Position numbers and translations under genes: made by a program. Positions 27,697-36,656 of a DNA stretch of 39,189 nucleotides are shown in pieces. The stretch's first letter is position 1; each line of letters starts with the position of its first letter. Below the pieces are notes generated by a model, which did no database searches, had not been told where the DNA came from, and saw only the letters and a list, made by a program, of their open reading frames with translations. The stretch comes from Clostridiales bacterium (GTDB lineage: Bacteria; Bacillota; Clostridia; Peptostreptococcales; Natronincolaceae): contig JAAYPJ010000009.1 of assembly GCA_012519835.1 (NCBI GenBank), positions 1 to 39,189 on the forward strand, written 5' to 3'.

Positions 27697-29115
27697 TCAA
27701 GACAGTGCTAAATAATTGTCGGATGATACTTCCCGGTTTTTATCAAATATTATCTCCAGTATACGGCTTGTTTTATCGGTTACTTTATATTTCTCACTGA
27801 TTCTGAATCCCACTACCCACATAATTTCATCACCGTCACATATCAAAGGGATCCTATCTCTTTCATCACGTTCGACCTTATAATCAATAAAGAAGTCTTT
27901 CAATTTTTTACTTCCGGTTAAGCCCAGTGGATAGAAACGATCCCCTTCCCGACGATTTCTGACATTCAGTTCATTCTCAATTTTATCATAATCAAAATAT
28001 TTACGATATTTATCCCTGGATATTTCTTTAACTTCTTCACGTTCAACAATTCTCGTTTCAAAAGTTCCGCCTATTTCTTTCAAATCGAGACTCCCCTCTG
28101 TCGGTAATTCATAGTGAAATACCTTGTCCTCTTGTTCTCCCGTAACAAAACAGATGTTTTTATAATTTATTTTGGCAATCAGCCCCATAGGCAAGGTTAT
28201 CCTTTTCCCTGTTAAACCTTTTTGCATCAGTTCCAAAACATCCTGCACATGCTTATATTCCAGGATTTCCTGTCTTCCCAACAGTTGTCCCGCTGCCAAC
28301 CGAATCACTCTGGATTGTAACGCATTATGCAATTTCTGTATACCCGCTATAGGCAATTCTAATCCTTGTTCACCCTGATTGTCCACCAAATCCGCATAAA
28401 CCTCTCTTGCTTTCTCATCTATAAAATCAAAATCCTTTTTTAGTATTTCTGCAGTCCTTACCAGATTTGCCATAATATTTGGATTATAGTTTTCCTCTAA
28501 ATATGGAATTAATTCTAACCTTATCTTATTCCTGTAATATACAGATTCCAGATTGGATTTATCGATTCTCGGTGATAAGTCATATATTTTACAATATTTT
28601 TCTATACTTTCCCTATCTATATTAAGCAAAGGCCTGATAATTTTTCCCCGTTTGATGTGTATTGCTGTTAAACCTTGCAGCCCTGTCCCTCTCAAGAGCC
28701 TCATAAGCACAGTTTCCGCCTGATCATTTTTATTATGGGCCACGGCAATTTTGGTTGCATTAGCCCTTTGTGCAACCTCCTCAAAAAAATCATAGCGAAG
28801 TATCCGTCCGGCCTCCTCCGAAGACAATCCATGTCTTTTTGCATATTGGGGTACGTCCATACTTTTAATAAAACATAACACATCTAGCTCTTCGCAAAGA
28901 TCGGATACATATCGGGCATCCATTTGCGCTTCTATACCCCTAAAATTATGATTTAAATGGGCACCGTATAATTTTAAATCATATTCCTCCCTGAGCTGAT
29001 AGAGAACATGTAACAGACATACCGAATCCGGTCCTCCTGAAACTGCTACAATAACCTTATCCCCTTTTTCTATTAGATTATGTTCTTCAATCGCTCTTTT
29101 TATCCTATCCAACAT
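27697..29115 (-). CDS. tilS: tRNA(Ile)-lysidine synthase TilS
   Basis: Converts C34 of tRNA-Ile(CAU) to lysidine so that it reads AUA. The 472-residue protein has the N-type ATP-pyrophosphatase PP-loop SGGPDS at 26-31, the HLNHNFRG and ARILRYDFF-like segments of the synthase core, HNKNDQAETVLMRLLRGTG, and a C-terminal domain (DFFIDYKVERDERDRIPL). It directly precedes ftsH, an arrangement seen across Firmicutes, but the hpt gene usually between them is missing. A near-perfect promoter lies 95 nt upstream. Confidence 0.96.
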   Translation of the reverse strand: MLDRIKRAIEEHNLIEKGDKVIVAVSGGPDSVCLLHVLYQLREEYDLKLYGAHLNHNFRGIEAQMDARYVSDLCEELDVLCFIKSMDVPQYAKRHGLSSEEAGRILRYDFFEEVAQRANATKIAVAHNKNDQAETVLMRLLRGTGLQGLTAIHIKRGKIIRPLLNIDRESIEKYCKIYDLSPRIDKSNLESVYYRNKIRLELIPYLEENYNPNIMANLVRTAEILKKDFDFIDEKAREVYADLVDNQGEQGLELPIAGIQKLHNALQSRVIRLAAGQLLGRQEILEYKHVQDVLELMQKGLTGKRITLPMGLIAKINYKNICFVTGEQEDKVFHYELPTEGSLDLKEIGGTFETRIVEREEVKEISRDKYRKYFDYDKIENELNVRNRREGDRFYPLGLTGSKKLKDFFIDYKVERDERDRIPLICDGDEIMWVVGFRISEKYKVTDKTSRILEIIFDKNREVSSDNYLALS

Positions 29116-29209
29116 GATATATATTCATCCTTCGCCCTTTTAATCGAAATTATTTATATGCAGAACAATTTTCTACTTATTTTACAGGTTTTTCTTTTAT
29201 TCTCTTTAC

Positions 29210-29238
29210 ATTATATATTGTTAGCAATGTATTTGCAA
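29210..29238 (-). promoter_or_regulatory. Promoter of tilS
   Basis: TTGCAA (29233-29238), 17-nt spacer, TATAAT (29210-29215) on the minus strand; the leader is about 88 nt. Confidence 0.8.
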
Positions 29239-29378
29239 AACTTTTAATGTCTTTTTTCTGCCCTCCGATACATTTATCATGTTAACCCTTACTGCCCTAT
29301 TTACTATCATGTTATTCGGTTTTGTCTTTGGCCTGTCTAAACTGAGACGGAATGCATTTATGTGGGGCCGGCACCGGG

Positions 29379-29407
29379 TTGACAAATGCAGGTGATAGGA
29401 TTAATAT
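29379..29407 (+). promoter_or_regulatory. Promoter of the LTA-synthase-like gene
   Basis: TTGACA (29379-29384), 17-nt spacer, TAATAT (29402-29407). The resulting leader of about 180 nt carries the foldback repeat at 29441-29553. Confidence 0.75.
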
Positions 29408-29440
29408 TTTAATAAATAAGAGACCAACAGAGCCATCAAG

Positions 29441-29553
29441 CTGTGTAAAAAGGCACGTCCTCCGCCTTTTTGTCATCCTGAACGTAGCGAAGGATCTGTA
29501 TTTTGGAATGTTTAAGACTCTTCGCTTCGCTCTGAGTGACAATTTTCACACAG
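29441..29553. repeat. Dispersed palindromic repeat of the 'GTCATCCTGA...GCGAAGGATCT' type
   Basis: Outer arms CTGTGTAAAA and TTTTCACACAG enclose GTCATCCTGAACGTAGCGAA (from 29472) and its imperfect inverted copy TTCGCTTCGCTCTGAGTGAC (29521-29540). This is a recognisable MITE-like repeat scattered through many bacterial genomes. It carries no gene. It is in the leader of the following gene. Confidence 0.85.
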
Positions 29554-29594
29554 TCTGCCACAGTCTATTATCCCCCGATCTAGGAGTGAATAAA

Positions 29595-31385
29595 TTGAAC
29601 AGAAAACAAATCATTAAACCGGCACTCACAATCGCCACCATGATAATATTGAGCGTTATAATAATGATTATAACCTTCGGTTTCTCATCCGCTACATTAA
29701 ATATATCATTGTTTAAAAGTTATTTTAAACAAGGCATGCTTATTTTTATGAACTTTATCCCCATATTCCTGCTGATGTGTTTTATATATTTAATGTCCAA
29801 CAGGTTATGGCTGGCGTATTTATCAACGGCGCTGACATTTACCGCAATAGGTATAATAAATAAACTGAAGTTGACCTACAGGGATGACCCTTTTACCTTT
29901 GTGGATATAAAATTGGTCAGGGAATCCCTCAAAATGACGAAAACTTACGACCTAAGCCTGAGCACAAGGGTCATAGCAATGATACTGGGTCTGATCGGGA
30001 TAGGTATTATATTAAAAGTATTCTTTCAACCTAAAATCAGAACCAAAAATGTGAGAATGACTCTTATATTATTCTTAAGTGTTTTATCTATAGCCATATT
30101 CAGGGGTTATTATTTTAACCCGGAGGTATATGCGGAATTAGGGGATAAGGAAGTTATAAATGTGTGGATCGACTCACAAACCTACCAGTCCAAGGGGCTT
30201 GTCTATCCTTTTATCTATAGCATCCGGGACCTGAAAGCACATCCCCCGCAGGGATATGATAAAAACGAAGCCAAAAAAATTCTGAATAAGAACGGCTATA
30301 AGGATATTCCGGACGATAGGAAGATAAATATTATATCTGTCATGTTGGAAGCATATAACGATTTTTCCGAATTTAAAGATATAAATTTAAATGTAGATAT
30401 ATATGAAGAGTTTCATAAGCTTCAGAAAGAATCTATCCATGGTAAACTTATAACGAATGTATTCGCGGGAGATACCATAAACACGGAAAGATCATTTTTA
30501 ACGGGATATTTTACCCACCCGGGATATTTTAAAGAAACCAACTCTTTTGTCCGGTATTTGAAAGAACAGGGTTATAGAACCGAGGCCATGCACCCCATAA
30601 CAGGATCCTTCTATAATAGGCGAAATATAAATGAATATTTGGGATTTGATAAATATGATCATTATGACAATAAATATAACCGAATTCAAGGATCGTATTT
30701 GATGGATATAGATTTTTTTGATTTTATAATAGAGGGATTTGAAAACAGTAAAAAAGATAATATGCCCTATTTTAATTTTTCAGTAACCTATCAAAACCAC
30801 GGGCCGTATTCAGACGAGAAATGTTCAGACATACAATACCTGGTTAAAAAGGACCACTATGACGATTCGAATTATAACATAATAAACAATTATATGGCAG
30901 GAATAAACAAAACCGATGCAGCCCTCAAAAAATTATTCGATTATTTCAGAGAAACAGAGGAACCTGCAATTATAATAATATTCGGGGATCATAACCCCTG
31001 GCTTGGAAAGGATAACAGTGTATATAAAATGCTGGGTATCAATTTGAATCTACAGGATATAGAGGGATTTAAAAATTACTATCAGACCCCATATCTGATT
31101 TGGGGAAACGACGGCGCTAAAAAAATTCTCGGTAAGGATTTAAAAGGGGAATCAAAAACCATGAGTCCCAATTTCCTTATGTCCGAACTGTTTGATTGTT
31201 TGGGTTGGGAGGGCAACGAATATATGCAATATATTACGAAAATGAAGGAAAGGTTTGATGTGAACCATAGATTATACTTTAAAGAAAACGATGAATTTAC
31301 TACGGAATTATCGGAGGAAAACAATAAAATTTGGCAGGAATTTAAAAATATTGAGTATTTTTATAGCAATAACTTTGGAAAATAA
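29595..31385 (+). CDS. LTA synthase family membrane sulfatase
   Basis: A 596-residue membrane enzyme of the lipoteichoic-acid-synthase / alkaline-phosphatase superfamily. About five N-terminal membrane helices (to about residue 170) precede an extracellular sulfatase domain: NIISVMLEAYNDFSEF with the metal-binding Glu near 250, GDTINTERSFLTGY with the nucleophilic Thr near 294, YQNHGPY, and FGDHNPWLG near 463. It could transfer glycerol-phosphate or phosphoethanolamine-like groups onto a lipid or glycan; the substrate is unknown. I chose TTG at 29595 because AGGAG lies 8 nt upstream; the open frame extends upstream through repeat DNA with no site. Confidence 0.9.
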   Translation: MNRKQIIKPALTIATMIILSVIIMIITFGFSSATLNISLFKSYFKQGMLIFMNFIPIFLLMCFIYLMSNRLWLAYLSTALTFTAIGIINKLKLTYRDDPFTFVDIKLVRESLKMTKTYDLSLSTRVIAMILGLIGIGIILKVFFQPKIRTKNVRMTLILFLSVLSIAIFRGYYFNPEVYAELGDKEVINVWIDSQTYQSKGLVYPFIYSIRDLKAHPPQGYDKNEAKKILNKNGYKDIPDDRKINIISVMLEAYNDFSEFKDINLNVDIYEEFHKLQKESIHGKLITNVFAGDTINTERSFLTGYFTHPGYFKETNSFVRYLKEQGYRTEAMHPITGSFYNRRNINEYLGFDKYDHYDNKYNRIQGSYLMDIDFFDFIIEGFENSKKDNMPYFNFSVTYQNHGPYSDEKCSDIQYLVKKDHYDDSNYNIINNYMAGINKTDAALKKLFDYFRETEEPAIIIIFGDHNPWLGKDNSVYKMLGINLNLQDIEGFKNYYQTPYLIWGNDGAKKILGKDLKGESKTMSPNFLMSELFDCLGWEGNEYMQYITKMKERFDVNHRLYFKENDEFTTELSEENNKIWQEFKNIEYFYSNNFGK

Positions 31386-31392
31386 ATTAGGT

Positions 31393-31421
31393 TTGTAAAC
31401 TGTCCTATGAAGCCCTATAAT
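31393..31421 (+). promoter_or_regulatory. Promoter of ilvE
   Basis: TTGTAA (31393-31398), 17-nt spacer, TATAAT (31416-31421), about 57 nt upstream of the ilvE ATG. Confidence 0.75.
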
Positions 31422-31477
31422 ATAACCTAAGGAATCCTAATTTTTATATTATTATGTTATAACCTAGGAGGAGTACA

Positions 31478-32518
31478 ATGAGTACAATGAAAAAGGATGT
31501 AAATATTGATTGGGAAAAGCTTTCGTTTGCATACATAAAAACGGATTTACGTTATGTATCTAAATGGAAGGACGGAAAATGGGATGAAGGTAAATTGGTA
31601 GAAGATAACACATTAACTATCAGTGAAGGGTCACCTGTCCTTCATTATGGACAACAATGCTTCGAAGGAATGAAAGCGTATAGAAGAAAAGACGGTACAA
31701 TTCAGCTCTTCAGGCCCGACCAAAATGCCAAAAGAATGAATGATAGCTGTAACCGTGTTTTGATGCCGGAGATACCCGAAGAAAAATTTATTGACGCCTG
31801 TATTCAGGTGGTTAAAGCTAATGCGGCTTATGTTCCGCCATACGGAACCGGTGCTACCCTATATATCCGACCCTTTGTCATAGGTGTAGGGGATAACATA
31901 GGTGTGAAACCGGCCTCGGAATATATATTCAGTATTTTCTGTGTACCGGTAGGTGCTTATTTTAAAGGCGGTTTGGCCCCCGTTAACTTTATTGTAACGG
32001 ATTATGACAGGGCTGCCCCCCATGGCACGGGAGCAATTAAAGTAGGCGGCAACTACGCGGCCAGTCTCATGCCTAACAGGATTGCTGTGGAAAAAGGTTT
32101 TGCGGATTGTATCTATCTGGACCCTGCAACTCATACAAAAATTGAAGAAGTAGGTGCAGCTAATTTTTTCGGTATAACCAAGGACAATAAATTTGTAACA
32201 CCGAAATCCCCTTCTATATTACCCAGCATTACCAAATACTCATTGATGCATGTGGCCAAAGAGTATCTGGGTCTGGAGGTGGAGGAAAGGGATGTATTTA
32301 TTGACAATTTAGATGAATTTAAAGAAGCGGGAGCATGTGGCACTGCAGCAGTTATAACCCCAATCGGAGGTATAGAATATAACGGAAAACTTCATGTGTT
32401 CCATAGCGAAACCGAGGTAGGTCCCGTTACAAAACAACTGTACGATATACTTTGCGGAATTCAATTTGGCGATGTTGAGGCCCCGAAAGGATGGATAGTG
32501 TCGATCAGTCCCTGCTAA
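31478..32518 (+). CDS. ilvE: Branched-chain amino acid aminotransferase
   Basis: PLP enzyme interconverting Leu/Ile/Val with their 2-oxo acids and 2-oxoglutarate. The 346-residue length fits the larger type of IlvE. Visible are [34 protein letters not shown], and [15 protein letters not shown] in which K188 should form the PLP Schiff base. The C-terminal [14 protein letters not shown] and a closing GWIVSISPC are complete. AGGAGG precedes the ATG. It is monocistronic: upstream is its own promoter, and downstream is a pseudogene. Confidence 0.97.
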   Translation: MSTMKKDVNIDWEKLSFAYIKTDLRYVSKWKDGKWDEGKLVEDNTLTISEGSPVLHYGQQCFEGMKAYRRKDGTIQLFRPDQNAKRMNDSCNRVLMPEIPEEKFIDACIQVVKANAAYVPPYGTGATLYIRPFVIGVGDNIGVKPASEYIFSIFCVPVGAYFKGGLAPVNFIVTDYDRAAPHGTGAIKVGGNYAASLMPNRIAVEKGFADCIYLDPATHTKIEEVGAANFFGITKDNKFVTPKSPSILPSITKYSLMHVAKEYLGLEVEERDVFIDNLDEFKEAGACGTAAVITPIGGIEYNGKLHVFHSETEVGPVTKQLYDILCGIQFGDVEAPKGWIVSISPC

Positions 32519-32565
32519 AAAACGCCGTGACAGCATTTCCCGGTCTTCCATGAAACTGGGTTGGA

Positions 32566-33250
32566 ATGGTCTTGCTTCTTTCAATTATGACAGGCTGCAA
32601 TAAAAATTCGGCCAAGGAAAATTCGGGGCAAAATGTAAAAACACTATTCCCGCCTTTGGCAACGACTACAGGTTTTGCTAATTATAGCGAAAAAGCTGTT
32701 GATTGTTCACCGAGCGTAAAACCTTATAAGATTGACCCCGAGCTTGGCAATATAGTCAATCGGGATATGTTTGAGTTTTCCACGGAAGCGGAGCAATTAC
32801 TCGTGAATAACTCCAACTATTTTATAGATGGAGCTTCTAAAGAAGTTTGACGGTGAAACCCGGACCCAAAACCTTTATTGGAGTTGGCTTTATACTCTTG
32901 ATGCCTTAATAGGCGAAAAGGGTGAGGGTTATCCGTCCTTTATGCATAGCAAAGCCTGGCTCCATAAGGAACTGAACACTTTCTTGTCCAGCTGGACCGA
33001 ACTCAAACACGATACAATACTTTATGCCAAACAGATTTACGCCGAAATGGGCGGCGGTATGGCAGGTGTAGACGATCGCGGATATGTGGAACCGAATCCG
33101 AAACTCTACGCCAGGCTGGCTGCTCTCGTAAATATGACCCGAGAAGGTCTATCTACCCGGGGACTTTTAGACGACAGGAATCAAGAAAACCTGGAAAGGT
33201 TGGAGCAGTTAGCCCTTTCTTTGAAGGCAACATTTGTTAATTGTTTTTAA
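32566..33250 (+). pseudogene. DUF3160 lipoprotein pseudogene with internal deletion
   Basis: Two pieces of a DUF3160-family surface lipoprotein in different frames. 32566-32850 encodes a lipobox-like start (VLLLSIMTGC) and an N-terminal segment ending EFSTEAEQLLVNNSNYF. 32828-33250 encodes a C-terminal portion with SWTELKHDTILYAKQ, EMGGG, RGYVEPNPKLYARLAAL and MTREGL, the most recognisable family motifs. Intact relatives have several hundred more residues between the two, including an NRYxxxPNFITTDSMLH-like region that is missing here. A frame change at about 32830 marks the deletion point. The signal-peptide start has no ribosome site and may also be frameshifted near 32560. Function is lost. 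Confidence 0.8.
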
Positions 33251-33708
33251 AACAAGTTGTAAAAAAATTTGGACTTAGTTTATACCCCGAGTCCTTCCCC
33301 GTTTGGGACAGCGATAAAGAAGCTTTTGTAGCTATGGAACAATATATACTTTCCGTAGATAATACCCTACAGAAATACAGGATAGCTCGGAGCCAACGGT
33401 ATGATCTCGATGGTGACGGTAAACCCGAAGAATATATTTTAAAAGATGGACATTTAACAGTAAAAGAAGGCTTGGATATTATATAGCAATCCCCGGAGGA
33501 TTGGTGGGTGGATTATTTCTTCATAGGTGATGCAACCAACAATGGCAAATCCGAACTCAGTCTTTCAGTCTGGAAGGAAGGGAGTTTCTATCCCTATAAA
33601 CCTTTTTGGGTTGAAGAAGAGGATACATGTATTAAAAATCACCTTTTCATATTCCAATTTGAAAGGAATGGGTTAAAACCGATTATTCTAGCACTCCTCA
33701 AATTTTAA
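33241..33708 (+). pseudogene. Second broken gene with nonsense codon, secreted repeat-type protein
   Basis: One reading frame interrupted by TAG at 33484-33486, where a Trp would restore the phrase IIWQSPEDWWVDYF. The piece before it has YDLDGDGKPEEYILKDG, a calcium-binding-like VCBS/FG-GAP motif; the piece after it has DATNNGKSELSLSVWKEGSF and KPFWVEEEDTCIKNHLF. The frame has no start with a ribosome site and appears joined to the end of the DUF3160 remnant by a deletion. Homologues of the second part are seen in clostridial secreted proteins. It overlaps the end of the next (minus-strand) gene by 21 bp. Confidence 0.65.
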
Positions 33709-34839
33709 ATTAATGTGCGTCTTTTTATATCCATACTCCTCTCCAATGTCGTCAATCATTTTAAATAAGACTTTATAGCTATTTTCACTCGGATCGCCAT
33801 AGACATCTTTACATTCAATATGCAAATCCGCAATTCTGCTATAGTTAACACTCAAATCATCATTGATGACCACATTTGCATTTCTATTATCCAGTTTTTT
33901 AACAAAGATATGTTTTACTAAATTGGCCAATTGATATGCAAGAGGCAGGTGCATTTTATTTTCCCCATTCATATTTAAGAGGATATCAGTAGAAAACGGA
34001 TTAATATTCGTTAGGGAAAGGCCCCTATTTAACCTTTCATAATCCTTGTCATTAAAACCTATTTTATCTAGAATTTTTTTATAGCAATTTTCCTTAAAAG
34101 TCCAGTTAAAAGACACGTCTACAGCGTTTCCTGCACCAACATTATAGACAGGCACCACTATATTCGGATATATCCCTCTCATTTTTTCTTCAAAAAAAAC
34201 CCTGTCTGCAATTCTTTCAATGCAGGTTTCCCTTATATCATGGAATATTTCTTTTATTGCTTTTCCATTATAACTATAACCTGTATCATCTAATTTATCG
34301 GCATCCCTATCCAAATTTGAAAAAGCATTTTCCCCGTTTTGGTATTTATGTACTTTAGTAATTTCGCTTCTGAAATTTTCAAAATCAACATTTTCAATGT
34401 CTTTTTGCCATCTGTTATTTTCCCTTTCATTCACAACCTTTTCGTACAGAACATCAACTATTAACATTTTATATTCGTCTATTTCTATTTCAATGTTCCT
34501 GTAGTACTCTTCTATTAAATGCAAAAAAGACTTGTCGGTCATAACATAGTTTCCTTCACTGTTATGGTAAATATAAAATTCAGTATTTATGGGTTTTATA
34601 AGGGGCTTGACATTCATCAAGGTACTTTTTATTGTGGTTTCTATCCCCCATAAGGTTACTAACCCGGCAACCAGTGCGCCAATCACATTCCCCCAATATT
34701 GAAGCCATGCGTTATTATCTGCCATTGTAACTATTGGTAAAAATAATATCTTATTAATCGAAAAACTTATTACAATTGTAAACAGGATAATGATAACATA
34801 TCTCTTCCAAATACCCAGGTCTTTAATGTTACTAAACAT
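33688..34839 (-). CDS. Uncharacterised protein with two N-terminal membrane helices
   Basis: A 383-residue protein of unknown family. Helix 1 (about 13-33) and helix 2 (about 44-66, WLQYWGNVIGALVAGLVTLWGI) anchor a large charged soluble domain. The 'YWGNxIGAxxAGxxTxxGIxxTI' helix resembles small membrane anchors common in phage-defence and phage-type hypothetical proteins, but that is only a resemblance. The soluble domain has a VPVYNVGAGNAVDVSFNW segment that looks like a beta-sandwich edge. Its ATG has only a weak purine-rich site, so expression is uncertain. It is isolated in the decayed region, with no operon partner and convergent pseudogenes. Base composition is AT-rich. Confidence 0.6.
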   Translation of the reverse strand: MFSNIKDLGIWKRYVIIILFTIVISFSINKILFLPIVTMADNNAWLQYWGNVIGALVAGLVTLWGIETTIKSTLMNVKPLIKPINTEFYIYHNSEGNYVMTDKSFLHLIEEYYRNIEIEIDEYKMLIVDVLYEKVVNERENNRWQKDIENVDFENFRSEITKVHKYQNGENAFSNLDRDADKLDDTGYSYNGKAIKEIFHDIRETCIERIADRVFFEEKMRGIYPNIVVPVYNVGAGNAVDVSFNWTFKENCYKKILDKIGFNDKDYERLNRGLSLTNINPFSTDILLNMNGENKMHLPLAYQLANLVKHIFVKKLDNRNANVVINDDLSVNYSRIADLHIECKDVYGDPSENSYKVLFKMIDDIGEEYGYKKTHINLKFEEC

Positions 34840-35165
34840 ATTAAAACCCCCCGCATTTTTATATGTTAACTAACTTATGTTATACCATATATTTCATTTT
34901 ATTGGGTTAGCGATATACTGTGCATGATAAAATAAATTGGTTTTTTTATCTATATTTATTATGATACACTATATTAGTTCACATTAAACTTCTTAATACC
35001 GAAATTTTTAATATTTTAAATATTTTTAACCGTTACCCACCGTTCCATCAGGGCAACATTACTGACCCGTTTTCCTTTCATTCCTCAATTTTACACCTGA
35101 TTATGAGTACTATATTTCTGACAGGCATTTGCAGAGTATCCCAAAGCAAAATTTTGATTTAAATA
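34840..35165. other. Spacer with no gene seen
   Basis: AT-rich, low-complexity sequence between two minus-strand genes. I see no convincing open frame, RNA or repeat. An 11-nt stretch TTAACCGTTAC at 35026-35036 matches the end of the MITE at 14383-14635 and may be chance. Confidence 0.5.
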
Positions 35166-35189
35166 AAGGGCCCAATAGTAATGGCCCTT
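35166..35189 (-). terminator. Terminator after the Tudor-like/coiled-coil gene
   Basis: Perfect AAGGGCC/GGCCCTT 7-bp stem followed on the minus strand by TATTTAAAT, 8 nt past the stop. Confidence 0.8.
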
Positions 35190-35196
35190 ATCCAAT

Positions 35197-36054
35197 TTAA
35201 ATACGCATTAATGCGCCGTCCGTCTCCGGTATCTCTTCTTTTTTTATTCGATTCATTTGACAGAAATATTCAAAAAATTGCCGTGCACTTTTTTGTTCTG
35301 CAGGGTCCTCTTTCAATGAAACAATATCACGTAAAATTTGTGCCATCCATATATTATCAAAATAACGATGTCGCCCGGTGTTCCAGGTCATCCTGTGCGG
35401 GTGTTTTTTGTTAACATAATAGTTCCAAAAAAGCATTTTTTCTGCCTCCTGCTCCGATAAACGAAGTCTGTATTTTGAATGAGCAGGGATATACCCGTTA
35501 ACATTCGTTTTGTTGTCAAAAGTTTCATTTACCATAAAAACACCTAAAATACGTCTGTCCCTTTCAGGCATATCAGGCTCCCTCGCCGTCAAAAGGCAGG
35601 CACTATTTTGACTTGTTCTAGCCAGCCGTCTCGGTTGACCTTGTTTTTCACCACTTTTTATTACCCCGATAAAAACATCCCATCTTTCAAAAATACTATC
35701 CTGTTCTTGTTCTTTACACCAAAAAACAGACTGGGATTGGGGATGGATTTTCTGAGTTTTACGTCTTGCAATATTTCTTTCTTGTGCTAAAAGATGTCGT
35801 CGCTTTTTACTTTGCAGGGCCCTTAACTCCTTGAGTCTCTGCTTTTCTTCCTCGCATTCTTTTTTCTTCTTTTGTACCATTTTCGCCATCTTTTGATCAG
35901 TAAGCGTAAGGTATGTTCCAAACGCATCGGGGAAAACAAACTTTTTGTTGCCCGATGGAAAATTTATTCCAATATACGAATCACGAAATTTAACGACTCT
36001 CCCTTTACCAAAAATCTTGTGTACCACCTGTTTATCAATTAAATCTGCCAGCAT
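35197..36054 (-). CDS. Uncharacterised protein: Tudor-like domain, basic coiled coil, beta-rich C-domain
   Basis: A 285-residue protein. Residues about 8-50 (VVHKIFGKGRVVKF, then GINFPSGNKKFVFPDAF) form a small SH3/Tudor-like barrel as found at the ends of nucleic-acid enzymes. Residues about 55-105 are a Lys/Arg/Glu-rich coiled coil. The C-terminal 180 residues include RWDVFIGVIKSG, RRLARTSQNSACLLTAREPD, RDRRILGVFMV and GRHRYFDNIWMAQILRD, suggesting a nucleic-acid-related or PUA/EVE-like beta domain by look only. Some database entries of this kind carry the name malate synthase, which nothing here supports. The ATG at 36054 has a strong GGAGGTG 5-6 nt upstream. Confidence 0.75.
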   Translation of the reverse strand: MLADLIDKQVVHKIFGKGRVVKFRDSYIGINFPSGNKKFVFPDAFGTYLTLTDQKMAKMVQKKKKECEEEKQRLKELRALQSKKRRHLLAQERNIARRKTQKIHPQSQSVFWCKEQEQDSIFERWDVFIGVIKSGEKQGQPRRLARTSQNSACLLTAREPDMPERDRRILGVFMVNETFDNKTNVNGYIPAHSKYRLRLSEQEAEKMLFWNYYVNKKHPHRMTWNTGRHRYFDNIWMAQILRDIVSLKEDPAEQKSARQFFEYFCQMNRIKKEEIPETDGALMRI

Positions 36055-36350
36055 ACTGCACCTCCATTCTACCTGCACAATCCCTGTAAAAATCCCTTTG
36101 GATATCTATTTTGATTCAATCGGCAATATTATTACAGGGTTCCCGTTTATAGCCGGAAACTTTCCTGTTATTCCCCATTTAGAAAAAATACAAAAAAACC
36201 GTTATGTTCCATTCTACGTCTATGAATTAGAATTCGAACCACGGGTATTATTATTATAACACTAATGGGATAATAATTCAAATATTTATGTTGACATTAC
36301 TATATATCATATTATAAAATAAAAGTTTAGTTATTTACAAATAGTTTACA
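36055..36350. other. Spacer with no confident gene
   Basis: AT-rich spacer upstream of the Tudor-like gene. A plus-strand open stretch at about 36080-36259 has no start or ribosome site and no family I recognise; it may be a gene remnant. Confidence 0.4.
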
Positions 36351-36506
36351 CATGGCACGGGAACGTGTGGCAGGAAAGATTTTTCTGAAGAATTAAAATC
36401 TTATTACCGGGAACCTTATTTTTGGAGCAGGTCATACTTTGTATCCACTGTAAGCGAACAGTCCCAAGCAGTGGCGGAACAGTACATTGAAAATCAGAAA
36501 GGCTGA
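36351..36506 (+). pseudogene. C-terminal remnant of an IS200/IS605 transposase (TnpA)
   Basis: A plus-strand frame ending at TGA 36504-36506 reads EELKSYYREPYFWSRSYFVS and then VAEQYIENQKG. The FWSRSYFV-plus-YIENQ pattern is the C-terminal end of Y1 (HUH) transposases of the IS200/IS605 family. The catalytic HUH and Tyr motifs are absent, so only the last about 45 residues remain. It lies directly upstream of the T-box promoter, at the boundary between the decayed region and aspS. Confidence 0.7.
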
Positions 36507-36599
36507 TTAGGGATTCATCTCCACTCTGCACTTTGTTTAGGATGGAGTGTTCTTCCTTTTATTATAAAATATGCTCAAGTAGTGAACAATAATATATTA

Positions 36600-36628
36600 T
36601 TGACAAAAAACAAATATTTTTATATTAT
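36600..36628 (+). promoter_or_regulatory. Promoter of the T-box / aspS transcript
   Basis: TTGACA (36600-36605), 17-nt spacer, TATTAT (36623-36628), near consensus. Transcription would start about 36635. Confidence 0.85.
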
Positions 36629-36656
36629 GATAGTCAATAGAATATAGTTCACAAAA

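Noticed and set aside
29352-29594. Upstream extension of the LTA-synthase-like protein
   Set aside because: It would be translated through the promoter and a dispersed repeat; TTG at 29595 has a proper ribosome site.
35026-35036. TTAACCGTTAC matching the end of the MITE at 14383-14635, as a second MITE copy
   Set aside because: Only 11 nt match, with no matching inverted end or target duplication nearby.
35945-36259. Plus-strand open frame upstream of the Tudor-like gene
   Set aside because: The first third overlaps the minus-strand gene in antisense, there is no ribosome site, and the remainder resembles no family I recognise.
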